A stretch of 64,000 bases of DNA. Source: Apostichopus japonicus. Lineage: Eukaryota > Echinodermata > Holothuroidea > Aspidochirotida > Stichopodidae. How positions within the stretch are numbered: position 1 is the stretch's first letter; every line of letters begins with the position of its first letter. The DNA lies in contig NC_092577.1 in NCBI RefSeq assembly GCF_037975245.1, positions 28,760,398-28,824,397 of the forward strand. Direction: 5' to 3'. The notes under the pieces were generated by a model that did no database searches, was not told where the DNA came from, and saw only the letters and a list, made by a program, of their open reading frames with translations. The translations under genes were made by a program, and so were the position numbers. Positions 42,316 through 55,200 of the stretch are shown one piece after another.

Positions 42316-45242
42316 ACAGACGTTATATTACAGCACAAGACGTAAAAACCTGGGTACTGGGTCGATGGACCACTGAGAGGCTGATACAGTGAGGTCGTCA
42401 GACATTTTGGAGTATGGTCGTGGGGGGGGGGATTGCAAAATGAGAACAAAATATTTGGGGGGGGATAGGGGGACACAGAATGAGGGTAATGTTAACTGGC
42501 ATAGGAACCATGATCAGTGTGGGTCCAGGAGTGTGTCAAACTGCCAGGGGGGGTTGGGGGAGGGGGACGTTACTTGAAGCTTTGTATTTTTTCTAGATAA
42601 TGTATCAGCTTAAAATCAGCAGAATTTTGTAGGAAGACGTACTAAGCAAATTATAGTAGTCAAAAGGTTGTGTATTTTCCTGCCTATGTTTTTTTCTTTT
42701 TACATAGCAAATTTCATTTGGGAGAGGGGCACCAGGATGGCAACAAACACTTGTGGGGCACGTGCCCCGTACCCCCTCCTCCCTCTTGACGATGCCACTG
42801 GTCTGAAACGTTGATGGACTGAGAAGTTGGGAGGCTTGGAAGCATGGATGATGTTGAGGCTGATGATATTGTGATGTTGTGTGGTTGGAAACTGAAAGGC
42901 AGCTGAGCAGATTGGAGGGGTGGGGGTGGGGTATAATAGGTCCGGAGGGCGAGGAGGCTGGTAGGTTGTGCACCCAATAAACTGAGAACTCTAGAAGCTA
43001 TTAGGTTGTGAAGACTACAGGAGCACATGTGATACTAAGACATTGAAACGATGAGAGATTGAGAGGCTGAGAAGGCGACAAATCTTGATAGCCCGATACT
43101 CACTCTTTAAGGATGAATACATATGACAGCCTAAAGAGGATGGTTAATGTCCTCTCAGTGCCAAATGTGAGCAAATACGATCACTACCCTACAATAACGC
43201 GTAAAAAGGTGCCTGCCTATCCTTTGTTGATTGGTAAATATTGATAGATGAGCTTTACGCAAGACCAAGAGTTTGTACAAGGAAGAGAAATAAACATAGC
43301 TGAGATGAAGGGTTAATGATGATACACAGATATGTCGATTGTGTGTTTCTTCGCTAACTGTCATGGATACCAGGTACACGCTAAACTATATTGTTGTTAA
43401 GGGTATAGTTCTAAGGAAAACCAGCTTCTGAAGAAGGTATTTATGGAGAAGAGTTGCTAACTGGAAAGTTATCACGAAGGTAGGTTGTTTATCAATTTTC
43501 ATAATCGTTATTCATTTCATGCAGTCTGATATTTGTATTTTAATTTATTATGCTTGCATTCATTTTAGTATAATTCCTTTTCTATATTACAACTGGTTGA
43601 ATGTGTTACGTACTAAAGGCCTATATGCATTGTTTACTTTTTAACACGGAAGTAAGAAGAAAAAGAATAAAAGTGTAAATATTTTGCGGTTTGTGCTGAT
43701 TTTGACTTATTTGTATACAATCTGTTATCTATTATATTTCTTTTACCAACTTGGTTTACTTTTTAATCTTTATTAGATCTGGAAGAGTCCTTTAACGTAT
43801 GCATTGTTTATTTTAAACAAAGAGCACAACCATATGGATTTTGTTTATTTCATTTAAAGTACCTTTCTGTGTTGAGTTGGACTTATTCGTATACAATTTG
43901 ACAATACATTCCAATACTAATGTATGCGGATCGTTTTCTTCATCATACGGCAACTTGAAGCTAATTCATTGCTAAAAATGGACCATGAAAAAAGAGGAAT
44001 TTTACAAATTGAAAATTATCCAATTGAATGTTTGAATTTGAATAGCAGTAAAATCAAAGACATGTGTAAGTGAATTACAACAGTTTTAAACCGACTGGAT
44101 TTATAAAGTAGTCGCTCATTACAGAATGAAGTTTGGCGACAAGATTAATTTTGACTATAGTCGTAGAACTGCTATCAGGTCGCGCTTGTATATATTCTAT
44201 ACCACTTTTAATTCCGGAGAAATGAACCCTTTAAACGTCTGATGTTAAAAGTGGCTGACCTACTGAGACTAACACAGAGACCATTATAGACCTAACTAAC
44301 AGGAATTTGTATCATGTTTACAATATATCACATATTAGCCAGGAATATTTGGTATTTAATGTGACCTGTATGGTTCTATATTGTTCATATTATGTTAAAA
44401 GACCACCGAGGGGATGACGTCATCATCATAGAAATCTTACTAAGGAGCATTCAAGAGATTTAGCATAGTTTTAAGTCCCAATGTGTGTTTGCCAACTTCG
44501 TCACATACTCTGGATCCACCCACCCGCTGTCATTCAAACATAAGGAATGCTAAGTATAGCGAGCTTTATATTTAAGTATGTTGATATGAAGACCTATAGT
44601 ATAGTCTTATTATACGATCCGATCGTAGAAATTAAATAACACACCTCAAAAACAAATTTCGTAAACAAATATCAATATTTGAACGTATTGCCTGCAGTAT
44701 ATAAGCTTGAAAGATGACCGTTTAATGATCTACTGCGTGTACTATATATATTGATGGTGGTTTGCATGTAGATTGATAATTGTCAATACCGGGTCAAACG
44801 GATCATCTTTATAGGAATAAAATAACCCTATTGTGACCCACAATGTAAATACTTCAAAGAGTAAATATATAGTCGAAAGATGGATTATACTCTCTAAAAA
44901 ATGTTGGGACAAATATTTTACCAATCATTGAGTACGTATGTGTATCCAACCAGCTTTGGGTATTGCTTCATCCCCTCCCCCAGCCCCAGCCCCAGCCCTA
45001 GCCCCCTGTGGGCGTTCGTGCAACCAGATTTTGCAAGAAAGAACTTCTCAACAGTGCCATTTTTCATAAATGAGAAGTTTCCCTTTCCATGTTATGTTTT
45101 AGTTTTCATGAAAAGTGTCCTCTGTTTTATTCCAAAACTGCTCTGTTGATAAAAATTAAACAAAGAAAAGAGTAAGGCCAAAATACTTTAAAACATTACC
45201 GTATTGCTGGAAGAAAGCATTGAAATCAGTCTATATTATTAT

Positions 45243-45244
<2 letters not shown>

Positions 45245-45302
<58 letters not shown>
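45245..45302. repeat. (TA)n microsatellite
   Basis: About 28 TA units. Confidence 0.95.
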
Positions 45303-45306
<4 letters not shown>

Positions 45307-48300
45307 TTTTTGTCTTTTTGGCAAGATTAAAATTCTGTCTAAAGGTCATCCCAAACTAGAATACTCTTTGTGTATACCGTTTGCATGCAGATACGCCTCC
45401 GTTCAGCCATCAGCTTTCTTTAGCCGCTATAATCAACAACAAAATTATCAGCATGCGTCGGGTATAGTTCAAAATAGCCTATAATAGTAGGATCGTAATT
45501 ACAAAATTTCACGTGCCTCTCCAAGCCTTGTTTACTTTTGCAATCAGAGATCACTCTATACCAAGCGACCCTCTGACAATGTTTACTCGATTCTGACATA
45601 TTTATCTTGACATCTGACCATTATGCTAAATTATAGCATGCTGGATGCTGAAGGAATAGAAAAACGCGCAAAATCCTGAAACACGGATTCGAATGATCTA
45701 GACTATATATGTTTCTCTTGTAAATTAACATGAGCAACTAAAAACTTTAATGCATTAATTTTCTTTACTGAGATTATGATAGGATGGAAATCGTCTTCAG
45801 ACGTATACATCTTTCATTCCCAAGTATTAAAACAATTTAATTATTTTGGGGAATATTCGCCATCATTGTATCATTGATTTCTTTCCTTAGATTTGAAATG
45901 GTATTTAAGTGATATTATCGACGAAATTGCCAACGAATTTAATGAAAAGAAGGTTGTAACCATTGGTTACGCCGCCGTGTCCATGAAATCGGGCAACTGT
46001 TACCTTGGTTACACATTGTTTTTCGCATTCTTTTGCTGAGCAGCTAAACAGCTGAGGGAGAGGAAATATTCCCGAGAGACCTTCTCTGTGTTTGGTTTCT
46101 CCGAGGAGTTGCCATAAACAACAGCTCTGGTTTACTCACATTGTGGTTTCATTGAGTTTGTATTTGTATCAATAAATGAAGAAGTATGTCGCTAACAATT
46201 AACTATCGCTTATAATATCGTTGTTATATTTCCTAATTCCAATTACGTGAAATTTTGCTCGCTGGATGTAGGGACTTGGTGATGTCAAGGGGGAGTGGGG
46301 GGGGGGGGGGAGAGGGAAGGCGGAGTAGTGGGTCGGAAGAGTGTGGCGTGAAGTGAAGGATGGAGTGATGAGGTGTTTAACGGTTGTTCAAACTCTGAAC
46401 AGACGGATCGTTTTGGTGATAATAAGAAGCCCTAGCAACCCATTTATTTGAGGGTGGGGTGGGGGTTGACCAAGAAAGCTTATTAGGAGAAGATTCAGTA
46501 TTAGCAACAACATTCTTTTGCCTCTGTGAAAAGATTGAATTAGTATAGAGATGAAGGTTAACTTACGTCATCAGCGAGATTATTGATGTTTTAAATGGTA
46601 TTGTAAAGCGCATTTGATCTACTCTTGATTTCAAGCACGTTGCTTACAGCGTTATATATTCGATGTTGATTTAATTCTAAACTTGATGAACACTGCAGGA
46701 TGTTTATATATTCATAAGTCACTTTCAGTTTTAAGTATTATGAACAACAAAGTTAAAAATTAAGAAAACAAAATTCTCGTTGGCAGGATTAATGAAAGTG
46801 TCTGGTTGGCAAAAAAAAAATTGTATTTGTTGTAGGGCTGATCAGTTATTCCATATACAGACTAAGTCTTTATGTCAGCCTTACAAAAATTGTTTGTTAT
46901 TGTCTGACGTCACGTGATAGAGATGATTTGATTGGTTGACTTTAAAATGGGAATAAGAAAGGTGTGGTGTGCATGCATAATTGTTTGGGCCAACATAATT
47001 GTCATTTTTTTACGAAAAGGTTAATTACTTGTTAATTAGGGTTCGCCGAGAATACTTCTATCACTATGATCGCAAGTTGCTGATATGTAAATGAATATAA
47101 GTGACAATGGAATGCCAACAATTCCAGATAAACGCAATATGGACCTTTATTTTAGGTACGAGCAAATCGGAAGGGAATCGAATCCTAGAGATTACATAAC
47201 CATATACGAAATAAATTATATTCGAAATACAACAGACTCTTTCGCAAATATTTCAAGGTTATATACAAGCGAAATCATCTTTGGAGATGATCAGTTCAGC
47301 AGTCAAATATGCTAGATAAAATCAAATTATGGTCAGTCATGTTCATCCATGTGCAAACTTCCAAGAAAAAGCATTTACAACCTTGTGGAAATATTTCCGC
47401 CCCCTCCCTCTCCCCCATCAGTGATACTTTAAATCATTTAATTTAACATCCCTCCGACAATTTCGTGAAATACTTTGTAGCATTAAAATCCTCTCTCTCT
47501 CAATAAAGTCAATACATACCTCAGTTGATTTGGTCTCTCTTTTTTTTCAACGAAAGTAGCTAAAATTTGGAAACAACAGAGGACCTTTGAACTATACGAA
47601 TTGTTCAGGGACATATTAGCAGTTCTGTTTGGGACGCCGATTGGGTATGAATGGTGTATCGGAATCTGTTACACTATATACCGAACATTTTCCGGGATAA
47701 AAACATTCGATCGTTGCGCACCTGTGAAGGGAGACATGCTTCTGGAATTCATATCCGTTTATATGTTAACTCTTTTTCATAACAGATCTGCTCTCCCGGT
47801 TATTGTTGTTTGCTTGTTTCAGTGAGTTTACTGAATTACTTTCATGTCAGGAAAACTATAGCAAAATTGTTTTGACCTCTTTTTGTTTTTTAAAAAGACA
47901 TAACGTAGATAGTCTGTTGTAAACGCATATGTGACAAAGCCGAAGTGAGTCTATATGTCTGTTCAGAGTAATACACCCCGTCGGTGCAAAAACATGTTTT
48001 CTGTTCTATGTTTGTTTTGTCTGTTCCATCTTTTTGCAATGGATGTTTTCTTTTCATGTTAGAAAAAGTCAGGATCGCTGTGAACGTATACCTAACCTGT
48101 AGTGACCGCACTACGATACTCCGATAATTAATTCACTTATTATCAAATTATAATTTTCCCCGATTATATCTATGTAAACAATGTTTGTTCTGTTTGTACG
48201 GTTTCCTTTTTTTTCTTAATTAATATGCCGATCTTTCATTCTCTTTTCTTTACAGAATGAGACTTGTCTGGAAATGCGGCAATAGTTATAAGGACCAATG

Positions 48301-48950
48301 AGATCAGCGAGGTGATCTGTCTGCCACATAGCATCACGATAAAGAGTTAACCTTCATTTTCATGGACCATAATACAAGGGCAGAATCCCTTGAACTCGAT
48401 ACACTACGATATACCAACTTGGAATGGAAGTATTAACCCTAAATATGCTTCTCAGTCAAAATCAACGAGATATCTGATCGCAAACGGATCAAAAGAAAAA
48501 CGTCATTCTTTCATAAGAAAAATAATCGAAGTTTTAGGTTAATAAATTTAGTGTTACTGTTACTGTTCGCTCTTCTTTTGAAAGAAAGATTAACTTCTGC
48601 GGAATTAATACAATAATTATCCACCGCGAAAGTTATAAACAGTGGAGATTTTATATTGAGACTGCGTATGTGTCTGTGCTGATGTATAGAAGTAGATCTT
48701 TCGAAAGGAGGTTTCATTACGTATACATGTTTGTGGAATACCAACAACGCATTGTGGGATTGTCATCTCTACCTTCAACGGTTACAGGTGATAGCATCAA
48801 GTGTTAAGAAACTTATCAGGTTATATGTTATAGTCACGTCGTGAAAGTTAACTTTTGCTGGTTTTGAAACTTGAAATCAGTAGTATCAAGGTGTTTTCAA
48901 ACACTCTTAGGCCTCATTTGAAAACCGCGTTGAAACCATTCAATCCCTAA

Positions 48951-49925
48951 GAGTATATAGACTACTTGTACTACCTTATAACACTTGTCTGTTGTCAAGT
49001 GATATAGGTTACCAAAGCCATTGCGAGTACATAACCTACTCGTACTATCCTATTACACTTGTCTGTTGTCAAGTGATATAGGTTACCAAAGCCATTGCGA
49101 GTACATAACCTACTCGTACTATCCTATTACACTTGTCTGTTGTCAAGTGATATAGGTTACCAAAGCCATTGCGAGTACATAACCTACTCGTACTATCCTA
49201 TTACACTTGTTTGTTGTCAAGTGATATAAGCTACTAAAGCCACAGAGAGTAGTCTTCTTGTACTATCCTATAACACTTGTCTGTTGTCAAGTGATATAGG
49301 TTACCAAAGCCATTGCGAGTACATAACCTACTCGTACTATCCTATTACACTTGTTTGTTGTCAAGTGATATAAGCTACTAAAGCCACAGAGAGTAGTCTT
49401 CTTGTACTATCCTATAACACTTGTCTGTTGTCAAGTGATATAGGTTACTAAAGCCATATTGCGAGTACATAGCCTACTCGTACTATCCTATTACACTTGT
49501 ATGTTGTCAAGTGATATAGGCTACTAAAGCCACGGAGAGTAGCCTTCTTGTACTATCCTATAACACTTGTCTGTTGTCAAGTGATATAGGCTACTAAAGC
49601 CATTGCGAGTACATAGCCTACTCGTACTATCCTATTACACTTGTATGTTGTCAAGTGATATAGGCTACTAAAGCCACGGAGAGTAGCCTTCTTGTACTAT
49701 CCTATAACACTTGTCTGTTGTCAAGTGATATAGGCTACTAAAGCCATTGCGAGTACATAGCCTACTCGTACTATCCTATTACACTTGTATGTTGTCAAGT
49801 GATATAGGCTACTAAAGCCACGGAGAGTAGCCTTCTTGTACTATCCTATAACACTTGTCTGTTTTCAAGTGATATAGGCTACTAAAGCCACTGAGAGTAT
49901 AGTATATCACTAGGCTATATTATTA
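48951..49925. repeat. 70-74 bp satellite, 13 copies, two alternating monomer types
   Basis: Each monomer contains CACTTGT.TGTTGTCAAGTG, whose ends can pair (CACTTG/CAAGTG), then ATATAGG.TAC.AAAGCCA. Type A (74 bp) continues TTGCGAGTACATA.CCTACT; type B (70 bp) continues CGGAGAGTAGCCTTCTTGT or a close variant. Order: A A A B A B A B A B A B and a last B-like copy. The right half is thus a tandem array of ~144-bp A-B dimers. A single base in the hairpin loop (C in A; T or A in B) tracks the type. The array ends 177 bp before the LRRC51 start codon. Confidence 0.93.
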
Positions 49926-50101
49926 CACTTATTCTTCTCTCAAGAAACACTGTATACTAAAACCTCCCCCTGAGAATAAAGTTTGAACTGCTTTATTACA
50001 ACGTGAGGAATTAACCAGCGATGGATGTCGACTTATTTTAGGAATTTCGTTCATGAATTGCAAGACCGTTTTTAGTATCCTGAGAAGAAAAAAAAAGCAG
50101 C

Positions 50102-50791
50102 ATGACGTCGTTTTATAATCAGCTGCCACGGTTTCCAGAGGACGATGATTTCAAAGATGGGAAAAAGAAAAAGCAGAAGCGAGTTGCTGTCACGTTCAAC
50201 ACAGAATTCCCGTATCCAGCTCCTCCTATCGATTTCTCGTTTCGTAATCTCAGCTCTTTCGAAGGAAATGTTCCGGATTTAGACGAAGAACCACGAAGAC
50301 ATCCGACTAAGATTATTTGTAGAACTAACCAAGGCAAATATGAAAGTACCGCTTTAAAACTTTGTAACAATCTGTTCGAAAAATGGAAAGGATTTGACAG
50401 TTTCATTGCCAAACTATTGCATCATCCCGAAGCTCTGTATTGGTTAGATCTCAGCTTCAATTTCATGTATACTATCGACAGCGAAATTCTGAAATTTCCG
50501 CAGCTGAAAATTCTTTATCTCCATGGCAACGCAATTCAGACATTATCGGAAGTCGACAAACTGAGCCACTTGAGTCAATTGCAGAGCCTAACGCTACATG
50601 GTAACGCTTTGGATGAGGAAAAAGGATATAGGTTGTACGTGATAAAGAAAGTTCCCAACTTAAGAGCGCTGGATTTTAGCCGTGTAACCAAATCGGAGAT
50701 CACAAGCGCGCAAAACTTTACCGTCAGCTTAATGTTGAACGGTACTAGGAGAGGTAAGCAGAAACGAAAAACTAGAAGCGCTGACCTGTGA
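50102..50791 (+). CDS. LRRC51: Leucine-rich repeat-containing protein 51 (LRRC51), intronless
   Basis: Single open frame of 229 aa. It aligns end to end with my memory of vertebrate LRRC51 (the LRR product of the LRTOMT locus). Matching segments include PPIDFSFRNLSS (residues about 39-50), LYWLDLSFNFMYTID, LKILYLHGNAIQTL, EVDKLSHLSQLQSLTLHGNA and EEKGYRLYVIKKVPNLRALD, then DFSRVTKSEI. These are about four to five short LRRs with the conserved C-terminal cap. An N-terminal Lys-rich extension (DGKKKKQKR) and a basic tail flank the domain. The LRRC51 role is not settled; it is linked to cilia by expression (established family association, not seen here). Vertebrate genes are multi-exon, so the uninterrupted frame is unusual. 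A polyadenylation signal AATAAA lies at 50997-51002. A nearby TTTTTAG before the ATG could mark a 5' UTR acceptor. Confidence 0.9.
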   Translation: MTSFYNQLPRFPEDDDFKDGKKKKQKRVAVTFNTEFPYPAPPIDFSFRNLSSFEGNVPDLDEEPRRHPTKIICRTNQGKYESTALKLCNNLFEKWKGFDSFIAKLLHHPEALYWLDLSFNFMYTIDSEILKFPQLKILYLHGNAIQTLSEVDKLSHLSQLQSLTLHGNALDEEKGYRLYVIKKVPNLRALDFSRVTKSEITSAQNFTVSLMLNGTRRGKQKRKTRSADL

Positions 50792-50996
50792 AGAAGAATT
50801 ATTAAACTAGGAGAGTTGATTTTGGCAGTTGAAATGTGCGGTACATGCATGTGCTTCATGGGTGACATTACAAAATGGTGTTTCACATTTTGAAGGATAT
50901 TCAAAAGTTTCATAAAGTGGTTTTAACCTAATGTTATATATACATGATTTTGACTTTTCTGAGATGAATTTTGATTCTGAGATATGTTAAATAGAC

Positions 50997-51002
50997 AATA
51001 AA
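50997..51002 (+). terminator. Candidate polyadenylation signal of LRRC51
   Basis: AATAAA, 206 bp after the stop codon, followed by a G/T-rich stretch. Confidence 0.55.
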
Positions 51003-51620
51003 ATGCTCTAAGTGGGGAGGAGGGGGGGGGGGGAGGGGTATATTGTGGAAAAAAGTATGTTGTGGAAATTGCGGTTGGGTCTATGGCCATTTTGACGTCT
51101 AAAATGTTCTTATTTCTTCTCTTTTCTTGGAAAGGAATGTCAGACCACCCTACATATGTGAGTCATTTCTATCCACCACCGAGCTCATATTCTCTCCTTT
51201 ATAATATCGTTGATCCACCCCTGTATTACGTTTTAGCCAGTTCATTTGTAAAGATGAATTAAGTCAACCCTGAATATTATTATGGGTAATATGAGGTTTT
51301 GTTCGGGTGTCTTAGCTGCATGGGCTTTTAATGTAACTACATCAAAAGTAGTCAAATAGTCATTCTGTAGTCATACACCTATACATAACTTAAGTCCGCA
51401 TATCTTTACCATGTTGCTTGATCCATATATACTCCATATAATTGCCCAAAGTAAATGAAAGTAATGTAGTCTCTACGTCCTTGTTGTTAATGTATAGCTG
51501 ACAAGTTGGCCCACTCATGGCACTTTCGGTTTTTCCGTAATGTGTCCTGATAAAGATTGAGAGCCTGAAGTTTCGTTTCTTTGTAAAAAAAAAAAGTAAA
51601 AACAAACCCTCTTCACTCAG

Positions 51621-52243
51621 GGTGTTACTAAAACGATGACAATTGCGTTACACATAACGAATGACAATATGTTGTACACACTAAAAAATTGCCTTGACTA
51701 AAACGAATGACAGTAATGACAGCACAGACATTTGCTTCAACCGGATATCACAGTTCAGACTTCGTGGGTATATTAAAGCCACGCAAACCGAGTGGACGCG
51801 AAGTGCGTGGCTTACAGATCTAGTAAAGTACGGACAAGATACAAACGCACCTTATAGTAAGCGAAATTGTAAGTCTGATTTTAAAAAGTAAATTTAACAT
51901 CATTTTTCCGATATTAATTGTTAGAAACTAACAATACTATCTTGAAACGGCTTTACAGAGGTAAATGTCAAAAGCACAGCACTCAAGCGCATTCTCACAA
52001 AAAAACTTTCCCTGCACCATAACCCTGCAACCACGTAACATGCGATTTTCCTCAAATCAATTTTGCGCAGCAAACCAATAACCGCATTTACTCCACCCAC
52101 TCATTCTATCTCCACTCACCACTGTCCTTCGTTGTCCTTCGTTGTCATTCGCTGTCATTCGCTGTCATTCGCAAATGATATTTAACCCTGTACAACGTCA
52201 ATTGTCATTCGGTCATTCGCTGTCATTCGTTTTAGTTTGTCCC
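51621..52243. mobile_element. Foldback element with 9-bp target duplication (Mutator-like MITE)
   Basis: Perfect TTCACTCAG repeats at 51612-51620 and 52244-52252. The inverted ends share ACTAAAACGA(A)TGACA. The right arm is a minisatellite of TTCGCTGTCA units (about 52125-52235); the left arm has three inverted counterparts (CGAATGACA). 623 bp, no transposase. A 9-bp duplication is the Mutator hallmark. Confidence 0.8.
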
Positions 52244-52252
52244 TTCACTCAG

Positions 52253-55200
52253 TATTAAAGCCTTCTTCGTATAGGCTGTTCATGGGAAGCCTAAAGTGAT
52301 CTAGAGTTGTCTCAATTTTTGTACGCATTTCCTCCCATTTGGCCCGGTACTTTGATATCCAAGTTCCACCTCACCCACACACACCCCTTCCCCCCCCCAA
52401 AAAAAAAACAGATTTTGTGTGACAACATATCGAAAAATATATTCTCCTGATGTTTGTCGACGCCTTTTCCTAAACACTCGGGTGTATTTATATCGATATG
52501 GAGTATGCCGCAATATGGCCTCTTGACCTCAATCGAAAATTGACGTTTTAAGCTCATTTAATCCTTAACAACTTTCGGGTTTCCCTCGGGCATGTTCTGG
52601 TTTGAATCAAATGTGTGTTAATAAAGCGAACGAAATACACACAGTAGAGGTTAGTTACGTTGTAATGTGTTTATGTAACGTGTATGGGATATATTGTGTC
52701 TGTTAGATGGTTGCCAATAATGTTATGCAGGGAAATAACTATATGGATTGGATTGCAAAGACGGAAATGTTATTTTGTATTATTATTATATTTTTAGGAA
52801 GGAAATGAATTACCAGGAAATGTCAAAAATTAGGGTCACTGGCATAAAAGTTACCATGTTTTCCGATCTATTTTATGATATGGATATTGTTTCCGATTGA
52901 AAGCTATTAATTTACACAACCGAAATATTTATCAAAATAGTACGTTGATTTTTTAAGTTTCCATTACACTACGTTGAGGGGGAAGGGGAGGTGGGGGCGA
53001 GGCTGTATGTAAGCGCCTTGGGTTTTCACTATCTATGGAAAGCGCCATAGAAATATAATTTGTTATGCTTAACTTGTGGCTTCAGATAAAGACTTGTTAA
53101 CACATTAACTAATTAAAGCTGATAGTATCCTTACAGCCGCTGATATGCGGTATGCTAATATATGTAGCCCACACACACAAAACGGTGCCAGTGAGTTTAG
53201 CAGCGTTCTGTTCCACTTCTAAACGAAACAGGAATTGATACATGAAACTGACATCGATGATAAAGTAACTAAACAGTGTTTACAAGACTTAATCTTGTCG
53301 TTTTTCTTCTTTTAATTATTCTTTCAAATTTTCCCGCCTCCATTGATTGCATTGGTGCAGGTACATAACATAAACCACACATCAACTGAATCAATTTTAT
53401 AATGGTATAGTTGGGGTCTGTACAGCAGACCTTTAATTCGTCACTTTCCAAGGCCGCTAGAGCATAGACAGAATGATGGCTTGTACTTGTACTTTGAGCA
53501 GAAAGAGGAATGGTTCTCGACAATCTATCTACCAACTCTCGTTGTGGAATGATCTTCCTGTTTGACTAACGAATTTTCTAAAAAAAAAGGTCTTAAATCC
53601 TTCAGTCCTCTCGATTTGTTTAGACCATCAGTAGTTTATTCATCCTCTATAACATCAAAGCATGAAACAGAATGATCATGTTGACTGAACAAAAACATGC
53701 CCCCCCCCCCCACCAAACAAAATCACTTCAGAGTAAGTCCATTAATTTAGGACTTATTCTCGATAAGGGTTTAACCTTTCAGGCGAAATGTACGGTACCC
53801 TAAAGGTGCAGGTATGGTACATTTTACGCTTATTCGGCAAATCCATTAATGTTTACATAGATCCAACCGTCATTATTGATGATCTAGGCATATACGTAAT
53901 AACTATAACTGTTATGAAAGAAAGAAACAGAACTTACCAAAGCAGATAAGAATGTTTTTTATGCCTTTATGTTTGGAGCTATCTCATGTTTAGTATTTCT
54001 TCACACACAAGGAATAAGACTTGGATCAAGTCTATATAAACATGACACCCGATTGAGGCATTTAAGTTCCATGCAATTTCTCATGTTTGTCTTGATATGT
54101 TATACAACGTTTAACATCTAGATTTTAATAAATTACAGCTCCCAGACGCGACTTTTTAAAGTACAAGACAACCCACAATATGTTCCTTACAAAGTTGACG
54201 TTAATTATATAAACATATGTTGATCTGTACTTATTGGAGTCAATTTGCTCAACCGTTTCCCATGCATAAAAACCGACAGAGCGCAAACTATAACACGTTT
54301 GTCGAACAAATTCAAAATTCAAAATCTCAATTATTAATGCAACTTGAGATAAAGTTACAGGCCTTGCAAAATTGTGTAATCAGTTATGTAGATTATGTGT
54401 ATTCTACTAGCCAAATAGCTGCTATTTCGCACCCAGCCACGGTATAGGCAGATGAGGCAAGTGCATATAGTGCTACCCCCTCCCCCCCCCACAACCCCCT
54501 CCCCAAGGTGAAGTGGCTTCCGTAAGCACTTTGGTGCCACAAATAACGTTTCTAGGAGTTCCAATACAAGATTTTGTGTACACAAAATTTAAATTTATCA
54601 CTAGTATAGACCCCTAAAGATTTTTTTCATTAATTTCTGTATTGACGATTTCCTCCTGTGTTTGCCCCATAGGTAAGACAAGTTTCTTTAAGTTTATAAT
54701 ATAATATATCCTAATGCATTAGGCCCTAATTCCAGGGTAATTTTATCCAAAATTATGTTTTTTCGAACTTTTATTAAGAATATTACATCTTACAGTCACA
54801 TAGGAGTTGGCTAGAAATGCATGTTCATGGGGTCATATTAGAGAAACGGCAATGCTTGTTCTGGTATGCTGAGATATGGATGGGGGGAAACTATAGGCAG
54901 TTGTAGCGTGCGAGGCTATTAGTGGGAGGCCTCAAATGTTGTTAGCAGGTAATTAAAAAACTCCCGTTGTGTACTATACTGATATGCAGCCTACTAAAGT
55001 CAAGTCGACCCTGCAGGTTGCGAAGCCACGGTCACGGTATACCGAAGATGACAGTGGGGTCACGCCAAATATTCTGCCTAGACCATTCCACTTTTTTGAG
55101 GGAATATATAACTGACTATTTCAATACTATTATCTATTTTGGGTTATGGACCACACCCCGTATAGTGTGATCTAGAAACTTTAAGCAATTTGATGCCCCA

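Larger units (their letters stand above)
37848..48930. other. Long gene-free stretch
   Basis: I recognise no coding exon. It holds a small TIR element (39375-39610), LINE-like tails (39225-39290, 42249-42315), TA microsatellites (40011-40112, 45245-45302) and hAT-type end fragments with poly-C tracts (about 41400-41530 ending GGATCCTCCGCTGC; about 42720-42800 ending GATGCCACTG). Several splice-like sites occur (for example 43481, 45891, 48255) but cannot be joined into a supported gene. Confidence 0.5.

Noticed and set aside
45892-46037. Possible coding exon (TTTCCTTAG acceptor, then a 45-codon frame)
   Set aside because: No similarity recognised, and no partner exon with matching phase could be found.
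47091-47315. 74-codon frame beginning MNISDNGMPTIPDKRNM
   Set aside because: No recognisable domain; AT-rich background and isolated position.
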